A stretch of 9,271 bases of DNA from an uncultured Polaribacter sp. (GCA_913050305.1 CAJXAS010000063.1:1-9271); one strand, 5' to 3'. Positions 1 to 8,137 are shown, counted from the stretch's first letter. Translations and numbers: made by a program. Notes: generated by a model not told the origin, from the letters alone.

Positions 1-2348
1 AAGTACAAGAAAAATTTGGAGTAACAGACCCTTTACAAGTTATAGATTTTTTAGGAATGATGGGTGACTCTGCTGATAATATTCCTGGTTTACCTGGCGT
101 TGGGGAAAAAACAGCAAAGAAATTTTTAGCTGCTTATGGCTCTATGGAAAACCTGCTAGCCAATACACATGAGCTAAAAGGAAAAATGAAAGAGAAAGTA
201 GAGGCTGCAAAAGATTTAGGCTTGCTTTCTAAAAAACTAGCAACTATTATGCTAGACGTTCCAGTTACCTTTAACGCTAAAGATTTTAAACTAGACCAGC
301 CAGATATTGAAAAAGTAACAGCACTTTTCAGTGAATTAGAATTCAGAAATTTATTAACTAATTTTACAAAAACTTTTGCTATTGAGACCGCGACTAAAGT
401 AAACTCTGCAGAAAGTGCTTCGGGAGAAAAGATATCTACAACAGCTAAAAAAGCAGCACCAAGTACTGAAGGCCAATTCGATTTATTTGCTGCTCCAGGA
501 ACCGGAAGTGTTTCGGAAGAAGAGGTTGCATCTGGATTTAAAACCATTGCCAATACAGATCATTTTTATCAACATATAGATTCTCCTTTCTCAAGAAAAT
601 TATTACTTAAAAAATTAATGGAACAAACTTCTGTTTGTTTTGATACGGAAACTACAGGCTTAAAAGCCTTAGAAGTTGAGTTGATAGGAATTGCTTTTTC
701 TTACGAAATAGGTAAGGGATATTATGTTTCGTTTCCTGAAGACCTAGAAGAAACAAAAGCGCTATTAGAGGAATTTAGACCGTTTTTTGAAAGTAACATA
801 GAAAAAATTGGGCATAATTTAAAATATGATATCAAAGTCTTATCAAATTACGAAATGCCGGTAAAGGGTAAATTGTTTGATACGATGATTGCGCATTATT
901 TAATCAATCCAGATATGCGTCATAACATGGATATATTAGCAGAAACCTACTTAAATTACCAGCCAGTATCTATCACAGAGCTCATTGGTAAAAAAGGAAA
1001 AAATCAGCTTTCTATGCGCACAGTTCCTATTGCAGAGCAGACAGAATATGCAGTTGAAGATGCAGATATTACCTTTCAATTAAAACAACTTTTCACAGGT
1101 GAGTTGGAGAGTGGAAATGTAACCAAACTTTTTAATGACATTGAATTGCCTTTAGTTTCGGTTTTAACAGCAATGGAAATTGAAGGGATCAATATCAATA
1201 TAGATTTTCTAAATAAGTTTTCTATTACTTTGACAGAGGACATCAATCGTTTAGAAAAAAATATTTACGAGCAAGCAGGAGAAGAATTTAATATTGCTTC
1301 ACCAAAACAATTAGGGATTGTTTTGTTCGAAAAAATGGAATTGGTAAAGAAACCTAAAAAGACGAAAACTGGTCAATATGCTACTGGAGAAGATATTTTA
1401 TCTTTCTTAGCAAAAGAGCATGAAATTATTAGAAATATTCAAGAATACAGACAATATAAAAAATTACAAAGTACGTATGTAGATGCGTTGCCTAATGAAG
1501 TGAATCCTAAAACAGGAAGAATTCATACACAATATATGCAAGCAGTTGCGGCAACAGGAAGGTTGAGTTCTAATAATCCTAATTTACAGAACATACCCAT
1601 TAGAACAGAGCGCGGTAAAGAAGTTCGGAAATCATTTATTCCAAGAGACGAAAACCATGTGTTATTAGCAGCAGATTATTCTCAAATAGAATTAAGGATT
1701 ATTGCTGCTTTAAGTGAAGAAGTAAATATGATGGAAGCTTTTAAAAACGGAGAAGATATTCATGCTTCTACCGCTGCAAAAGTTTTTAATGTTCCTTTAG
1801 ATGAAGTTACTCGTGAGCAAAGAAGTAACGCTAAAACGGTAAACTTCGGAATTGTATATGGTGTTTCTGCATTTGGATTGAGCAATCAAACAGACTTATC
1901 TAGAAGCGAAGCTAAAGAATTGATTGATACGTATTATGAAACCTACCCGAAGTTGAAAGCATATATGTCTGCGCAAGTAGATTTTGCCAGAGAAAATGGT
2001 TACGTAGAAACGGTTTTAAATAGACGTAGATATTTAAAAGATATAAATTCTAGAAATGCAATGGTTAGAAGTGGTGCAGAAAGAAATGCGGTAAATGCAC
2101 CTATACAAGGATCTGCTGCAGATATTATAAAACTAGCAATGATTAACATTCACAATCGTTTTAAGAAAGAAGGTTTTAAGTCTAAAATGTTATTACAGGT
2201 GCATGATGAATTAGTTTTTGACGCACATAAAGAAGAGTTAGAGATTATTAAGCCTATTATAAAATACGAAATGGAAAATGCTTTTAAAATGAGTGTGCCA
2301 TTAGATGTGGAAGTTGGGGTTGGAGAAAATTGGTTACAAGCACACTAG
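1..2348 (+). CDS. polA: DNA polymerase I, 5'-truncated by the window edge
   Basis: PolA fills gaps and replaces RNA primers during lagging-strand synthesis and repair. The frame is open from position 3 and reads into the window, so the ATG at 57 is internal and the true start lies outside. Numbering from the Met at 57, the fragment begins in the 5'-3' exonuclease domain: MGDSADNIPG (2-11) and the helix-hairpin-helix GLPGVGEKTA (11-20). A linker rich in A, S, T and K, ending in GQFDLF (139-144), follows. The 3'-5' proofreading domain has all acidic sites: DTET (196-199), GHNLKYD (252-258) and YAVEDAD (331-337, Y331 and D335). The polymerase domain has motif A DYSQIELR (540-547), motif B with R589, K593, F597 and Y601, and motif C VHDEL (715-719). 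Proofreading therefore looks intact, unlike in Thermus-type PolA. F597 corresponds to E. coli F762, typical of enzymes that discriminate against dideoxynucleotides. The stop is TAG, and the next gene starts 5 bases later. Confidence 0.97.
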   Translation, partial: VQEKFGVTDPLQVIDFLGMMGDSADNIPGLPGVGEKTAKKFLAAYGSMENLLANTHELKGKMKEKVEAAKDLGLLSKKLATIMLDVPVTFNAKDFKLDQPDIEKVTALFSELEFRNLLTNFTKTFAIETATKVNSAESASGEKISTTAKKAAPSTEGQFDLFAAPGTGSVSEEEVASGFKTIANTDHFYQHIDSPFSRKLLLKKLMEQTSVCFDTETTGLKALEVELIGIAFSYEIGKGYYVSFPEDLEETKALLEEFRPFFESNIEKIGHNLKYDIKVLSNYEMPVKGKLFDTMIAHYLINPDMRHNMDILAETYLNYQPVSITELIGKKGKNQLSMRTVPIAEQTEYAVEDADITFQLKQLFTGELESGNVTKLFNDIELPLVSVLTAMEIEGININIDFLNKFSITLTEDINRLEKNIYEQAGEEFNIASPKQLGIVLFEKMELVKKPKKTKTGQYATGEDILSFLAKEHEIIRNIQEYRQYKKLQSTYVDALPNEVNPKTGRIHTQYMQAVAATGRLSSNNPNLQNIPIRTERGKEVRKSFIPRDENHVLLAADYSQIELRIIAALSEEVNMMEAFKNGEDIHASTAAKVFNVPLDEVTREQRSNAKTVNFGIVYGVSAFGLSNQTDLSRSEAKELIDTYYETYPKLKAYMSAQVDFARENGYVETVLNRRRYLKDINSRNAMVRSGAERNAVNAPIQGSAADIIKLAMINIHNRFKKEGFKSKMLLQVHDELVFDAHKEELEIIKPIIKYEMENAFKMSVPLDVEVGVGENWLQAH

Positions 2349-2353
2349 AATAA

Positions 2354-2740
2354 ATGGAATTAGATTATATAGAAAATGTAAATGGCCTTGGCGAAAATGT
2401 TGTTCGATTGTACAACTTTAACAAAGCAGAAGCCATTCAATTTAGAGCTGTATTAGAAGATACGGTTATTGATAAAAAACAAAAACTAGACTTATCTGAA
2501 GTCGATTTTATTACGCCACGTAATTGTAATTTAATTTTTGGCTTGTTTAAATCTGATGAAGGAATTATAACAAAAGACAGCGAAACTTTCTTTTGTGTTT
2601 TAACCTTATCTGGTTTTAAAAACATGTTAAAACTGCTAGAACCATTTTGCAATAAAGAATCTAGAAGCTTTCAGTACCTGTATGACATCGATAATCCTAC
2701 AGATTTACTGTTTTCTCCAAGTGCTAGTTTAGTTGAGTAA
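2354..2740 (+). CDS. Small conserved hypothetical protein downstream of polA
   Basis: This is a 128-residue protein with no signal peptide or membrane segment, so it is probably cytosolic. I recognise the general pattern from flavobacterial genomes (an early NVVRLYNF motif, then LDLSEVDFITPRNCNL at 46-61, FFCVLTLSGF near 79-88, LLEPFC near 94-99 and a C-terminal LLFSPSAS), but I know no assigned function. Three cysteines (C59, C81, C99) are spread out and do not form an obvious zinc motif. The start ATG lies 5 bases after the polA stop, with no promoter box or Shine-Dalgarno site, so it is probably co-transcribed and perhaps translationally coupled with polA. That placement suggests, but does not show, a link to replication or repair. 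It ends in tandem stops TAA TAA (2738-2743). That the gene is real is well supported by spacing and codon use; its role is unknown. Confidence 0.8.
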   Translation: MELDYIENVNGLGENVVRLYNFNKAEAIQFRAVLEDTVIDKKQKLDLSEVDFITPRNCNLIFGLFKSDEGIITKDSETFFCVLTLSGFKNMLKLLEPFCNKESRSFQYLYDIDNPTDLLFSPSASLVE

Positions 2741-2879
2741 TAAATAGTTTAGAAATACCCTTTTTTCTTTTACTTCAATTTAGTTTGTTTATAAATTAAT
2801 GTATCTTTAACTTAAATTTACAAATAAGTATACCTAAGCGCATGCCTATTTTATAACAATTTGTGTAAAATATTTCAAC

Positions 2880-3782
2880 ATGATTCAGAGAAAAGAAATA
2901 ATGCCTTTTATATTTAACAAGCTTCTTTCGGACAGTACCCGTGGAAAAACAGAGAAGATAATTCTTAAATTAGCACTTATTAGTTTTTTTATTCATTTGG
3001 CCGTTATTTATTTAATGAAGTTTAATTTTATAGATTATCCTTCAAACTCAGAGCTTTTAAAAAATCCGATTTCTGCTGCATATACGCCTTTTTCTTTTAT
3101 TCTAATTTATGAGGTTTATCTTCTAATTTACTACTTACCAAGGTCTTTTACAACTTATATAACCAAGCAGTATGAAATTATAACCCTAATTATTATTCGT
3201 AAATTATTTAAAGATTTATCAGCTTTAGAGCTTACAGAAAACTGGTTCGAAATTAAAGGTGATTTACAATTTACCTATGATTTAATTGCCTCTATTTTGC
3301 TATTTTATTTAATCTTTTTATTTCAAAAAGAGAAAACAAAACAAATAATATTGCAAGGAGCTATTCAACCAATGGTTGATAAATTTGTAAAAAACAAAAA
3401 AATAATAGCTGTTATTTTGCTTCCATTATTTTTTATTATCGCGGTATACACACTTGTAGATTGGTCTGCAGGAATTTATATATTCTCTAACAAATTGCCA
3501 ACATTTGAGAGCATTAATAACCTATTTTTTGATGAGTTTTTTACAGTCTTAATTTTAGTGGATGTGGTACTGCTTTTGTTTTCATTTTTTTACACAGATC
3601 AGTTCCATAAAATTATTAGAAACTCTGGCTTTGTTATTTCAACAATTTTAATAAGGATGTCTTTTGGAGTAGGTGGTTTGATTAGTACAATATTAATAGT
3701 TGTAGCCGTGCTCTTCGGTTTGGCAATCATAACCATTCATAATAAATATGAAGCAAACCCACTGCCTGAAAAAACTATTTAA
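2880..3782 (+). CDS. Multi-pass inner-membrane protein, function unknown
   Basis: This is a 300-residue, strongly hydrophobic protein. Likely membrane segments lie near residues 27-46, 69-86, 131-149, 174-194, 217-238 and 249-287, the last long enough for two passes, giving six or seven helices. Between the second and third segments is a basic, partly amphipathic stretch (about 86-112) with PRSF, KQYEI and IIIRKLFKDL. It reads as a conserved cytosolic or interfacial element rather than a simple loop. I do not recognise a named family; no transporter, channel-filter or enzyme motif is visible. Two starts are possible: ATG 2880 and ATG 2901 (MPFIFNKLL). Neither has a Shine-Dalgarno site, as usual in this phylum; 2880 is kept as the longer form. 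The gene stands alone, 139 bases after the polA operon, and converges on the next gene with 7 bases between stops. Confidence 0.75.
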   Translation: MIQRKEIMPFIFNKLLSDSTRGKTEKIILKLALISFFIHLAVIYLMKFNFIDYPSNSELLKNPISAAYTPFSFILIYEVYLLIYYLPRSFTTYITKQYEIITLIIIRKLFKDLSALELTENWFEIKGDLQFTYDLIASILLFYLIFLFQKEKTKQIILQGAIQPMVDKFVKNKKIIAVILLPLFFIIAVYTLVDWSAGIYIFSNKLPTFESINNLFFDEFFTVLILVDVVLLLFSFFYTDQFHKIIRNSGFVISTILIRMSFGVGGLISTILIVVAVLFGLAIITIHNKYEANPLPEKTI

Positions 3783-3789
3783 ACTTCAA

Positions 3790-4329
3790 TTAAAAAAAGG
3801 AAAATCCAATACCAATTGAAACACTGTCTAATTTATTATTTTTAAAACCAACAATCCCTTTTCTGTGAAAATCTATTCTAAAAATGGTGTTCAGTCTATC
3901 TTCTCCCCCAGCCTGAATTCCTAGACCAATTCCATAATAATTTCCATCGGGATAATTAGATGAGGGTGTCCACATCTTACCATATCTAACTTCAATAAAG
4001 TGGGTACTATGGTCTTTTTCTGTGATATTATATTTTAGACTTCCATAGGTAGGGAACGCCTTAATATCATAATTCCAATGTAAATCATAACCAGAATTAA
4101 AAGCAATTGCAATTCTCTGTTTAAATTCATACCCAAAACCAAATCTAAAAAATAAGGCAGATGGCACAATTAAGGGTCCGTTATCATCATTCGGTCCAAT
4201 TTGATAATCTTCATTAATACCTAGGGTGAAATTTATATCTCCTGTAAAAAAAGGTCTCCCTAATTTTTCTTGGGAAATAGCGTTTTGAAAAATACAAATA
4301 GTAATTACTGTAAGTAATGTTTTTTTCAT
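3790..4329 (-). CDS. Small secreted outer-membrane beta-barrel-like protein
   Basis: The predicted product is 179 residues. The N-terminus (MKKTLLTVITICIFQNAIS) is a classic Sec signal peptide, with likely cleavage just before or after Q20. The mature part alternates aromatic and small residues in segments typical of beta strands: about 58-70 (ALFFRFGFGYEF), 72-85, 96-102, 110-119 (HFIEVRYGKM), 131-141 (YYGIGLGIQAG), 148-162 and 169-179. It ends in GIGFSFF, a C-terminal phenylalanine that fits the Bam-recognition signal of outer-membrane proteins. Size and strand count suit a barrel of about eight strands. The reading frame also extends 10 codons upstream to an ATG at 4357-4359. I chose 4327-4329 because it starts exactly at the signal peptide, and because a consensus -7 box (4348-4355) lies inside the extension. 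The natural ligand or role cannot be read from the sequence. Confidence 0.8.
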   Translation of the reverse strand: MKKTLLTVITICIFQNAISQEKLGRPFFTGDINFTLGINEDYQIGPNDDNGPLIVPSALFFRFGFGYEFKQRIAIAFNSGYDLHWNYDIKAFPTYGSLKYNITEKDHSTHFIEVRYGKMWTPSSNYPDGNYYGIGLGIQAGGEDRLNTIFRIDFHRKGIVGFKNNKLDSVSIGIGFSFF

Positions 4330-4347
4330 GTCAACTATTTTACAAAA

Positions 4348-4355
4348 CAAAATTA
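4348..4355 (-). promoter_or_regulatory. -7 promoter box for the small outer-membrane protein gene
   Basis: On the minus strand this reads TAATTTTG, an exact match to the Bacteroidota -7 consensus TAnnTTTG. It would start transcription near 4342-4345, about 13-16 bases upstream of the ATG at 4329. No convincing TTG -33 element sits at the usual 17-23 base distance. A second minus-strand match, TATTTTTG, lies further upstream at 4386-4393. Confidence 0.45.
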
Positions 4356-4414
4356 TCAAAAACTATTCCATTTTAAGTTTCTTGTCAAAAATAATAATTA
4401 AGCAAATTTATATG

Positions 4415-4422
4415 TAATTTTG
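4415..4422 (+). promoter_or_regulatory. -7 promoter box for sua5, implying a very short leader
   Basis: TAATTTTG is an exact match to TAnnTTTG and lies only 8 bases before the ATG at 4431. Transcription would begin about 4426-4429, leaving only a few untranslated bases. The nearest upstream TTG (4382-4384) is 30 bases away, too far for a standard -33 element, so the call rests on the -7 box alone. Confidence 0.4.
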
Positions 4423-4430
4423 CAAGCATC

Positions 4431-5387
4431 ATGAGCATCATTTCTAAAGACATAAAAAAAGCAGTGCAATTATTAACCGAAGAACAGTTGGTGGCAATAC
4501 CAACAGAGACAGTTTATGGTTTGGCAGGAAATATTTTTAGCGAAAAAGCAATTAAAAGTATTTTTTCTACAAAGCAGCGTCCTTTTTTTAATCCGTTAAT
4601 TGTGCATATTTCTTCTGTAAAATCTTTAAATGGTCTTGTAACTCATGTTCCTGACAAAGCAAAATTGCTAGCTGCTGCTTTTTGGCCAGGTTCAATGACT
4701 TTAGTTTTAAAAAAGAGCAATACTATTCCTGATATTATTACGGCAGGAAAAGACACTGTTGCTGTTCGTGTACCAAATCATCCTGTAACTTTAGAACTAT
4801 TAAAAAAATTACCATTTCCTTTAGCGGCGCCAAGTGCAAATCCTTTTGGAAGCATTAGTCCTACAAAACCAGCACACGTAGAAAACTATTTTAGGAATAG
4901 CATAAAGATGGTTTTAGACGGTGGTTCTTGTACAAACGGAATTGAGTCTACTATTATTGGTTTTGAAAATGAAGAACCTGTTATTTACAGATTAGGTGCT
5001 TTACCCTTAGAAGAAATTGAAGCTGTAGTTGGTAGAATTTCTATCAAAAATAAAAAAGAAGAAAAACCAGATGCCCCAGGAATGCTGGCTAGACATTATG
5101 CACCTAAAACAAGTACTTTTTTAGTTGATGATGTTGCTGCTGAGATAAAAAAAAATACAGGAAAAAAGATGGGAGTTTTAGTATTTAAATCTTCTTTAAA
5201 TAACGAAAATATTACTGAAATAATCTTATCTAAAAATGGCTCTTTGCAAGAAGCTGCATCGAGACTATATTCCGCAATGCATGATTTAGATAGTAAAAAT
5301 TTAGACCTTATTATTGCAGAACGTTTTTCTGAATTTGGCCTAGGAAAGTCTATAAATGATAGATTACAACGCGCAACATTCAAGTAA
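4431..5387 (+). CDS. sua5: L-threonylcarbamoyladenylate synthase, long Sua5/YwlC type
   Basis: The enzyme makes threonylcarbamoyl-AMP from threonine, bicarbonate and ATP. This is the first step of t6A37 synthesis on tRNAs reading ANN codons; the TsaD complex then transfers the group. The 318-residue protein has the YrdC-type catalytic domain at about 8-200: PTETVYGLAG (24-33), KQRP (48-51), FWPGSMTLVL (84-93), APSANPFGSISPT (133-145) and GIEST (170-174). The linker APGMLARHYAP (215-225) follows, and then the Sua5 C-terminal domain (about 226-318) ending in GLGKSINDRLQRA. This two-domain length separates it from short E. coli-type TsaC (about 190 residues). All recognisable motifs are intact. 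The start is well placed: 23 residues precede PTETVYG, as is common in the family. The gene stands alone and converges on the next gene with one base between stops. Confidence 0.95.
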   Translation: MSIISKDIKKAVQLLTEEQLVAIPTETVYGLAGNIFSEKAIKSIFSTKQRPFFNPLIVHISSVKSLNGLVTHVPDKAKLLAAAFWPGSMTLVLKKSNTIPDIITAGKDTVAVRVPNHPVTLELLKKLPFPLAAPSANPFGSISPTKPAHVENYFRNSIKMVLDGGSCTNGIESTIIGFENEEPVIYRLGALPLEEIEAVVGRISIKNKKEEKPDAPGMLARHYAPKTSTFLVDDVAAEIKKNTGKKMGVLVFKSSLNNENITEIILSKNGSLQEAASRLYSAMHDLDSKNLDLIIAERFSEFGLGKSINDRLQRATFK

Positions 5388-5388
5388 A

Positions 5389-8070
5389 TTACCTTACAAA
5401 ACGATAGGTTGCTTTTATTAGAAAAGTATCACTGGCAGGAATATCAAAAACCTGATTACGAACACTATCCGTAAGAGAATCATTAAAATCTTGTGAACCA
5501 GCAGAGCCTCTTGACCAAACAAAAAACAACTCAGAACCCGGAATATATTCCCAACGCACCACTAAGTTTGTTTGCAATTGTACAAAAGAAAAATCTGGTT
5601 TTCTAAAAGCATAATCTAAATTTCCATTCACATTATCGTCTACTAAATAGCCGCCGTTTGGAAAATCATATTCTAAATTTCCATCATTATTTAAATCGAT
5701 AGCAATCGGGTCGTTTGTATAAGAAATTTGATTTTCGTTATATAAAGTAACACGCTCACTAAAAGAACTTGCTGTAGGATTGTTTACAAAATTAAAATCC
5801 GAGTACCTTCCTCTAGAAATAAATGGTTGTCCGTAAAATTGTATAGAAAAATTCGGATTTAAACTGTAATTTAATCGCAACGTCGTAGACCAATTTTGGT
5901 TATTAATTTGTCCTAAAATATATCTTTTTTCAGCGCCAAAGTTTGTTGTTGTGATATACTGTGTTTTATCTACGGTTTGCTGTAGTTCTGTATTTAAAGA
6001 CATGCTGAAGGCGTCAAAAGGCTGGTAATTCATTCTGATAACATATCTACTTAAATTGTTTATATTTCTCTCTGTTTTCCGTTTTATATATCCTAAAGTA
6101 AAACTCAACTTTTTAGTACTATCAGAATTAAGGAAGAAGTACACAAAATCTTTATTTGCAAATCTCCAACGTGGCCCACCTCTCAAATAGGCATTTTCGT
6201 ACAGTAAAGGATTGTGACCAAGCCCTAAATTTGTAGACCAATTGTTTATCCAATTTATTCTTGCCTCTAATTTATACTCCATTTCATTTTGATTTCCTTG
6301 AAAATCAAAATTTGATAACTGTTCTAAACTAACTTTAATATCTCTATAGATTTTTGTAGGAACTTGCCACAAGTAGTTTATTTCTGCAAACTGAATAATT
6401 TCGTCTGTTTGGCGCAAAAAACCTACATCATTTAATTCTAATTCTGGTGATCGCCAAACAAGTCCACCATTATATCTCCAATTTCCACCACCTTGTTTTC
6501 CGATATTAATTTTACCTCCTGTACCTGTTAAAGAGGTTCTAGTTGGATCTACATTCACATGATCTGCATCTGTTCTTTGGAACAATCTTGTAATAGAACG
6601 CTGCGTCCTTTCAATAGCCTCCTCACTTCCTGTCACATGACTTATGATTGTATTTCCCTCAACATAAAAGTTTCTATTTTTCCAAGTATGTCTAAAGTCT
6701 ATTCCACCAGTATATGCTGCTTTATGTAATTCAGAAAAATTACCATTTAAATTTCTGTTGGTTGCAGTAAAAATTCCACCTAGATAAGAATTCCGTTCAT
6801 TAAAATCTTTCTGAGCTCTAGCAACAAAATAATTAGTTAATGGTTCTACAATTTCTTCTCTTGTGCTACCATCTGTTTGTTTTATTTCTGCATACTCCTT
6901 TGCTGTAACACTTTCTAAAACGCCAACAGACCAACCATTCTTAGTTTTTCCAGAAAACTTTGTAGCACCCAAAATTGTAGAATTTTTTGGTATATCTGCA
7001 TATTCTCCCGCTGCTAAAACTGGATCTCTGTGCGGATTCCTACCAATTCTTCTACTGTAAAAAAGATTGTCTCTTCCGTCTGCAAATTCAAAATCAAAAA
7101 TATTTTTATTTTCTACAAAAAAAGGTCTTTGTTCTCTAAAAAAAATCTGAAATCCGTCTAATGCAATGGTTCCTGGATCTGCTTCTACTTGTCCGAAATC
7201 TGGATTTATTGTCAAATCTAAGGTCAAATCATTGGTAATTCCAATTTTTGCATCTAGACCTGCATTCACTTTAAAATCGCTTCCATCTCTGAAAGGATTA
7301 TTTCCTTCCTTTGGATAAGAATCATATTGCAAAACTGTATAAGGCTGAATTTCTAATTGCTTTTGTAATTTTAAATTTATCAAACCGTGCAATTCTCCAG
7401 ATTCACTTATAAACCCTGCTTTATCATTTGGAATTCTTTGCCAAAGCGAACGCTCATTTTTTCTAAATAAATTTCTAACAACATTAAATCCCCAAATTTG
7501 TTCCTCTGCATTTCCAAATCTTAATTGGGTAAAAGGAATTTTCATTTCAGCTGTCCATCCTTTCTCATCTACATGAGCATCTGTATACCAAATCGGATTC
7601 CAACTATCATCAAAGTTTTCACCATTTTCTGTAGCAATTTCTTCACCCTTTACCCCAGCAGCGGTGGTTGTAAATATAAAGGCTGTTCTTTTATCGTGAT
7701 AACTATCTATAACTACATTTACTCTATCACCTGCAAAACCATCTCTTCTGCTTAACCTTTGTTCTATTAATTCTGGATTCTCATCTAAAGCCCTAAGAGC
7801 AATGTATAAATAATTTGCATCATACATTACTTTAAATTTTGTTTGATACGTTGGAGCAGTTCCCTCGTTCGGTTCATTTTCTACAAAATCTGAGGACCAG
7901 TCCACAACATCCCAAGCACCTTCCGAAATTTTACCATCTATTACTGGCACTTCTACTAATTTTTTAGTGGTATAAATTCTTTTTGAAATTGTATTTAACT
8001 GCGCTTCTTGCGCTGCAGTATTAAGCCCGTAAAAAAGACTAAGTATAAATATTTGAGTAAAAAATTTCAT
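5389..8070 (-). CDS. DUF5916 outer-membrane protein with N-terminal CBM9-like domain
   Basis: This 893-residue protein belongs to a family widespread in Bacteroidota and without a settled function. An N-terminal signal peptide (about 1-20, cleaved near TAA-Q) is followed by a carbohydrate-binding family 9-like domain at about 40-235, opening with VPVIDGKISEGAW (41-53). Next comes the family signature: NPDFGQVEADP (289-299) and FFREQRPFFVEN (310-321). The rest (about 325-893) is a long series of amphipathic strands consistent with an outer-membrane beta barrel, including the late conserved segment RWEYIPGSELFFVW. Two aspartate/asparagine-rich loops near the C-terminus (792-803 and 811-822) resemble calcium-binding loops. 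No TonB box or plug domain is seen, so it is not an ordinary SusC-type receptor. The frame stays open to an ATG at 8142; I chose 8070 because it begins the signal peptide, and because a -7 box sits inside the extension. Sugar or polymer binding is an inference from the domain name only. Confidence 0.88.
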   Translation of the reverse strand: MKFFTQIFILSLFYGLNTAAQEAQLNTISKRIYTTKKLVEVPVIDGKISEGAWDVVDWSSDFVENEPNEGTAPTYQTKFKVMYDANYLYIALRALDENPELIEQRLSRRDGFAGDRVNVVIDSYHDKRTAFIFTTTAAGVKGEEIATENGENFDDSWNPIWYTDAHVDEKGWTAEMKIPFTQLRFGNAEEQIWGFNVVRNLFRKNERSLWQRIPNDKAGFISESGELHGLINLKLQKQLEIQPYTVLQYDSYPKEGNNPFRDGSDFKVNAGLDAKIGITNDLTLDLTINPDFGQVEADPGTIALDGFQIFFREQRPFFVENKNIFDFEFADGRDNLFYSRRIGRNPHRDPVLAAGEYADIPKNSTILGATKFSGKTKNGWSVGVLESVTAKEYAEIKQTDGSTREEIVEPLTNYFVARAQKDFNERNSYLGGIFTATNRNLNGNFSELHKAAYTGGIDFRHTWKNRNFYVEGNTIISHVTGSEEAIERTQRSITRLFQRTDADHVNVDPTRTSLTGTGGKINIGKQGGGNWRYNGGLVWRSPELELNDVGFLRQTDEIIQFAEINYLWQVPTKIYRDIKVSLEQLSNFDFQGNQNEMEYKLEARINWINNWSTNLGLGHNPLLYENAYLRGGPRWRFANKDFVYFFLNSDSTKKLSFTLGYIKRKTERNINNLSRYVIRMNYQPFDAFSMSLNTELQQTVDKTQYITTTNFGAEKRYILGQINNQNWSTTLRLNYSLNPNFSIQFYGQPFISRGRYSDFNFVNNPTASSFSERVTLYNENQISYTNDPIAIDLNNDGNLEYDFPNGGYLVDDNVNGNLDYAFRKPDFSFVQLQTNLVVRWEYIPGSELFFVWSRGSAGSQDFNDSLTDSVRNQVFDIPASDTFLIKATYRFVR

Positions 8071-8129
8071 TGCTATTTTTATTAACTTTATCAATAGAAA
8101 AAAACACGGTATGTGGAGAACTAGTGCCA

Positions 8130-8137
8130 CAAAAATA
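8130..8137 (-). promoter_or_regulatory. -7 promoter box for the DUF5916 gene
   Basis: On the minus strand this reads TATTTTTG, an exact match to TAnnTTTG. It lies about 60 bases upstream of the chosen start at 8070 and predicts a leader of roughly 50-55 bases. There is no clear TTG at the -33 distance; that region is instead occupied by an inverted repeat (8145-8171), which might mean an activator is needed. Confidence 0.4.

Noticed and set aside
134..553. Minus-strand open frame of 139 codons inside polA
   Set aside because: It lies wholly opposite the polA exonuclease and linker coding sequence, has no promoter, and is low-complexity (S, F and A rich). It is a shadow of the real gene.
2437..2652. 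Minus-strand open frame of 71 codons opposite the small gene after polA
   Set aside because: It is antisense to the better-supported plus-strand frame, which has operon-like spacing and tandem stops.
2784..2809. Possible promoter TTTG (2784-2787) and TATCTTTA (2802-2809) for the membrane protein gene
   Set aside because: The -7 box lacks the final G and the spacing is 14 bases, below the usual 17-23.
2817..2869. Inverted repeat ACAAAT/ATTTGT around a GCATGC palindrome upstream of the membrane protein gene
   Set aside because: The arms are only 6 bases of A+T-rich sequence with 33 bases between them. No convincing promoter pair is placed to make it an operator, so it is likely chance.
5096..5383. 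Minus-strand open frame of 95 codons opposite the end of sua5
   Set aside because: It is antisense to the conserved Sua5 C-terminal domain, with no recognisable motifs or start context.
6863..7755. Two plus-strand open frames (6863-7060 and 7525-7755) opposite the DUF5916 gene
   Set aside because: Both are short and cysteine- or proline-rich, and antisense to conserved DUF5916 and CBM9-like coding sequence; they are shadows.
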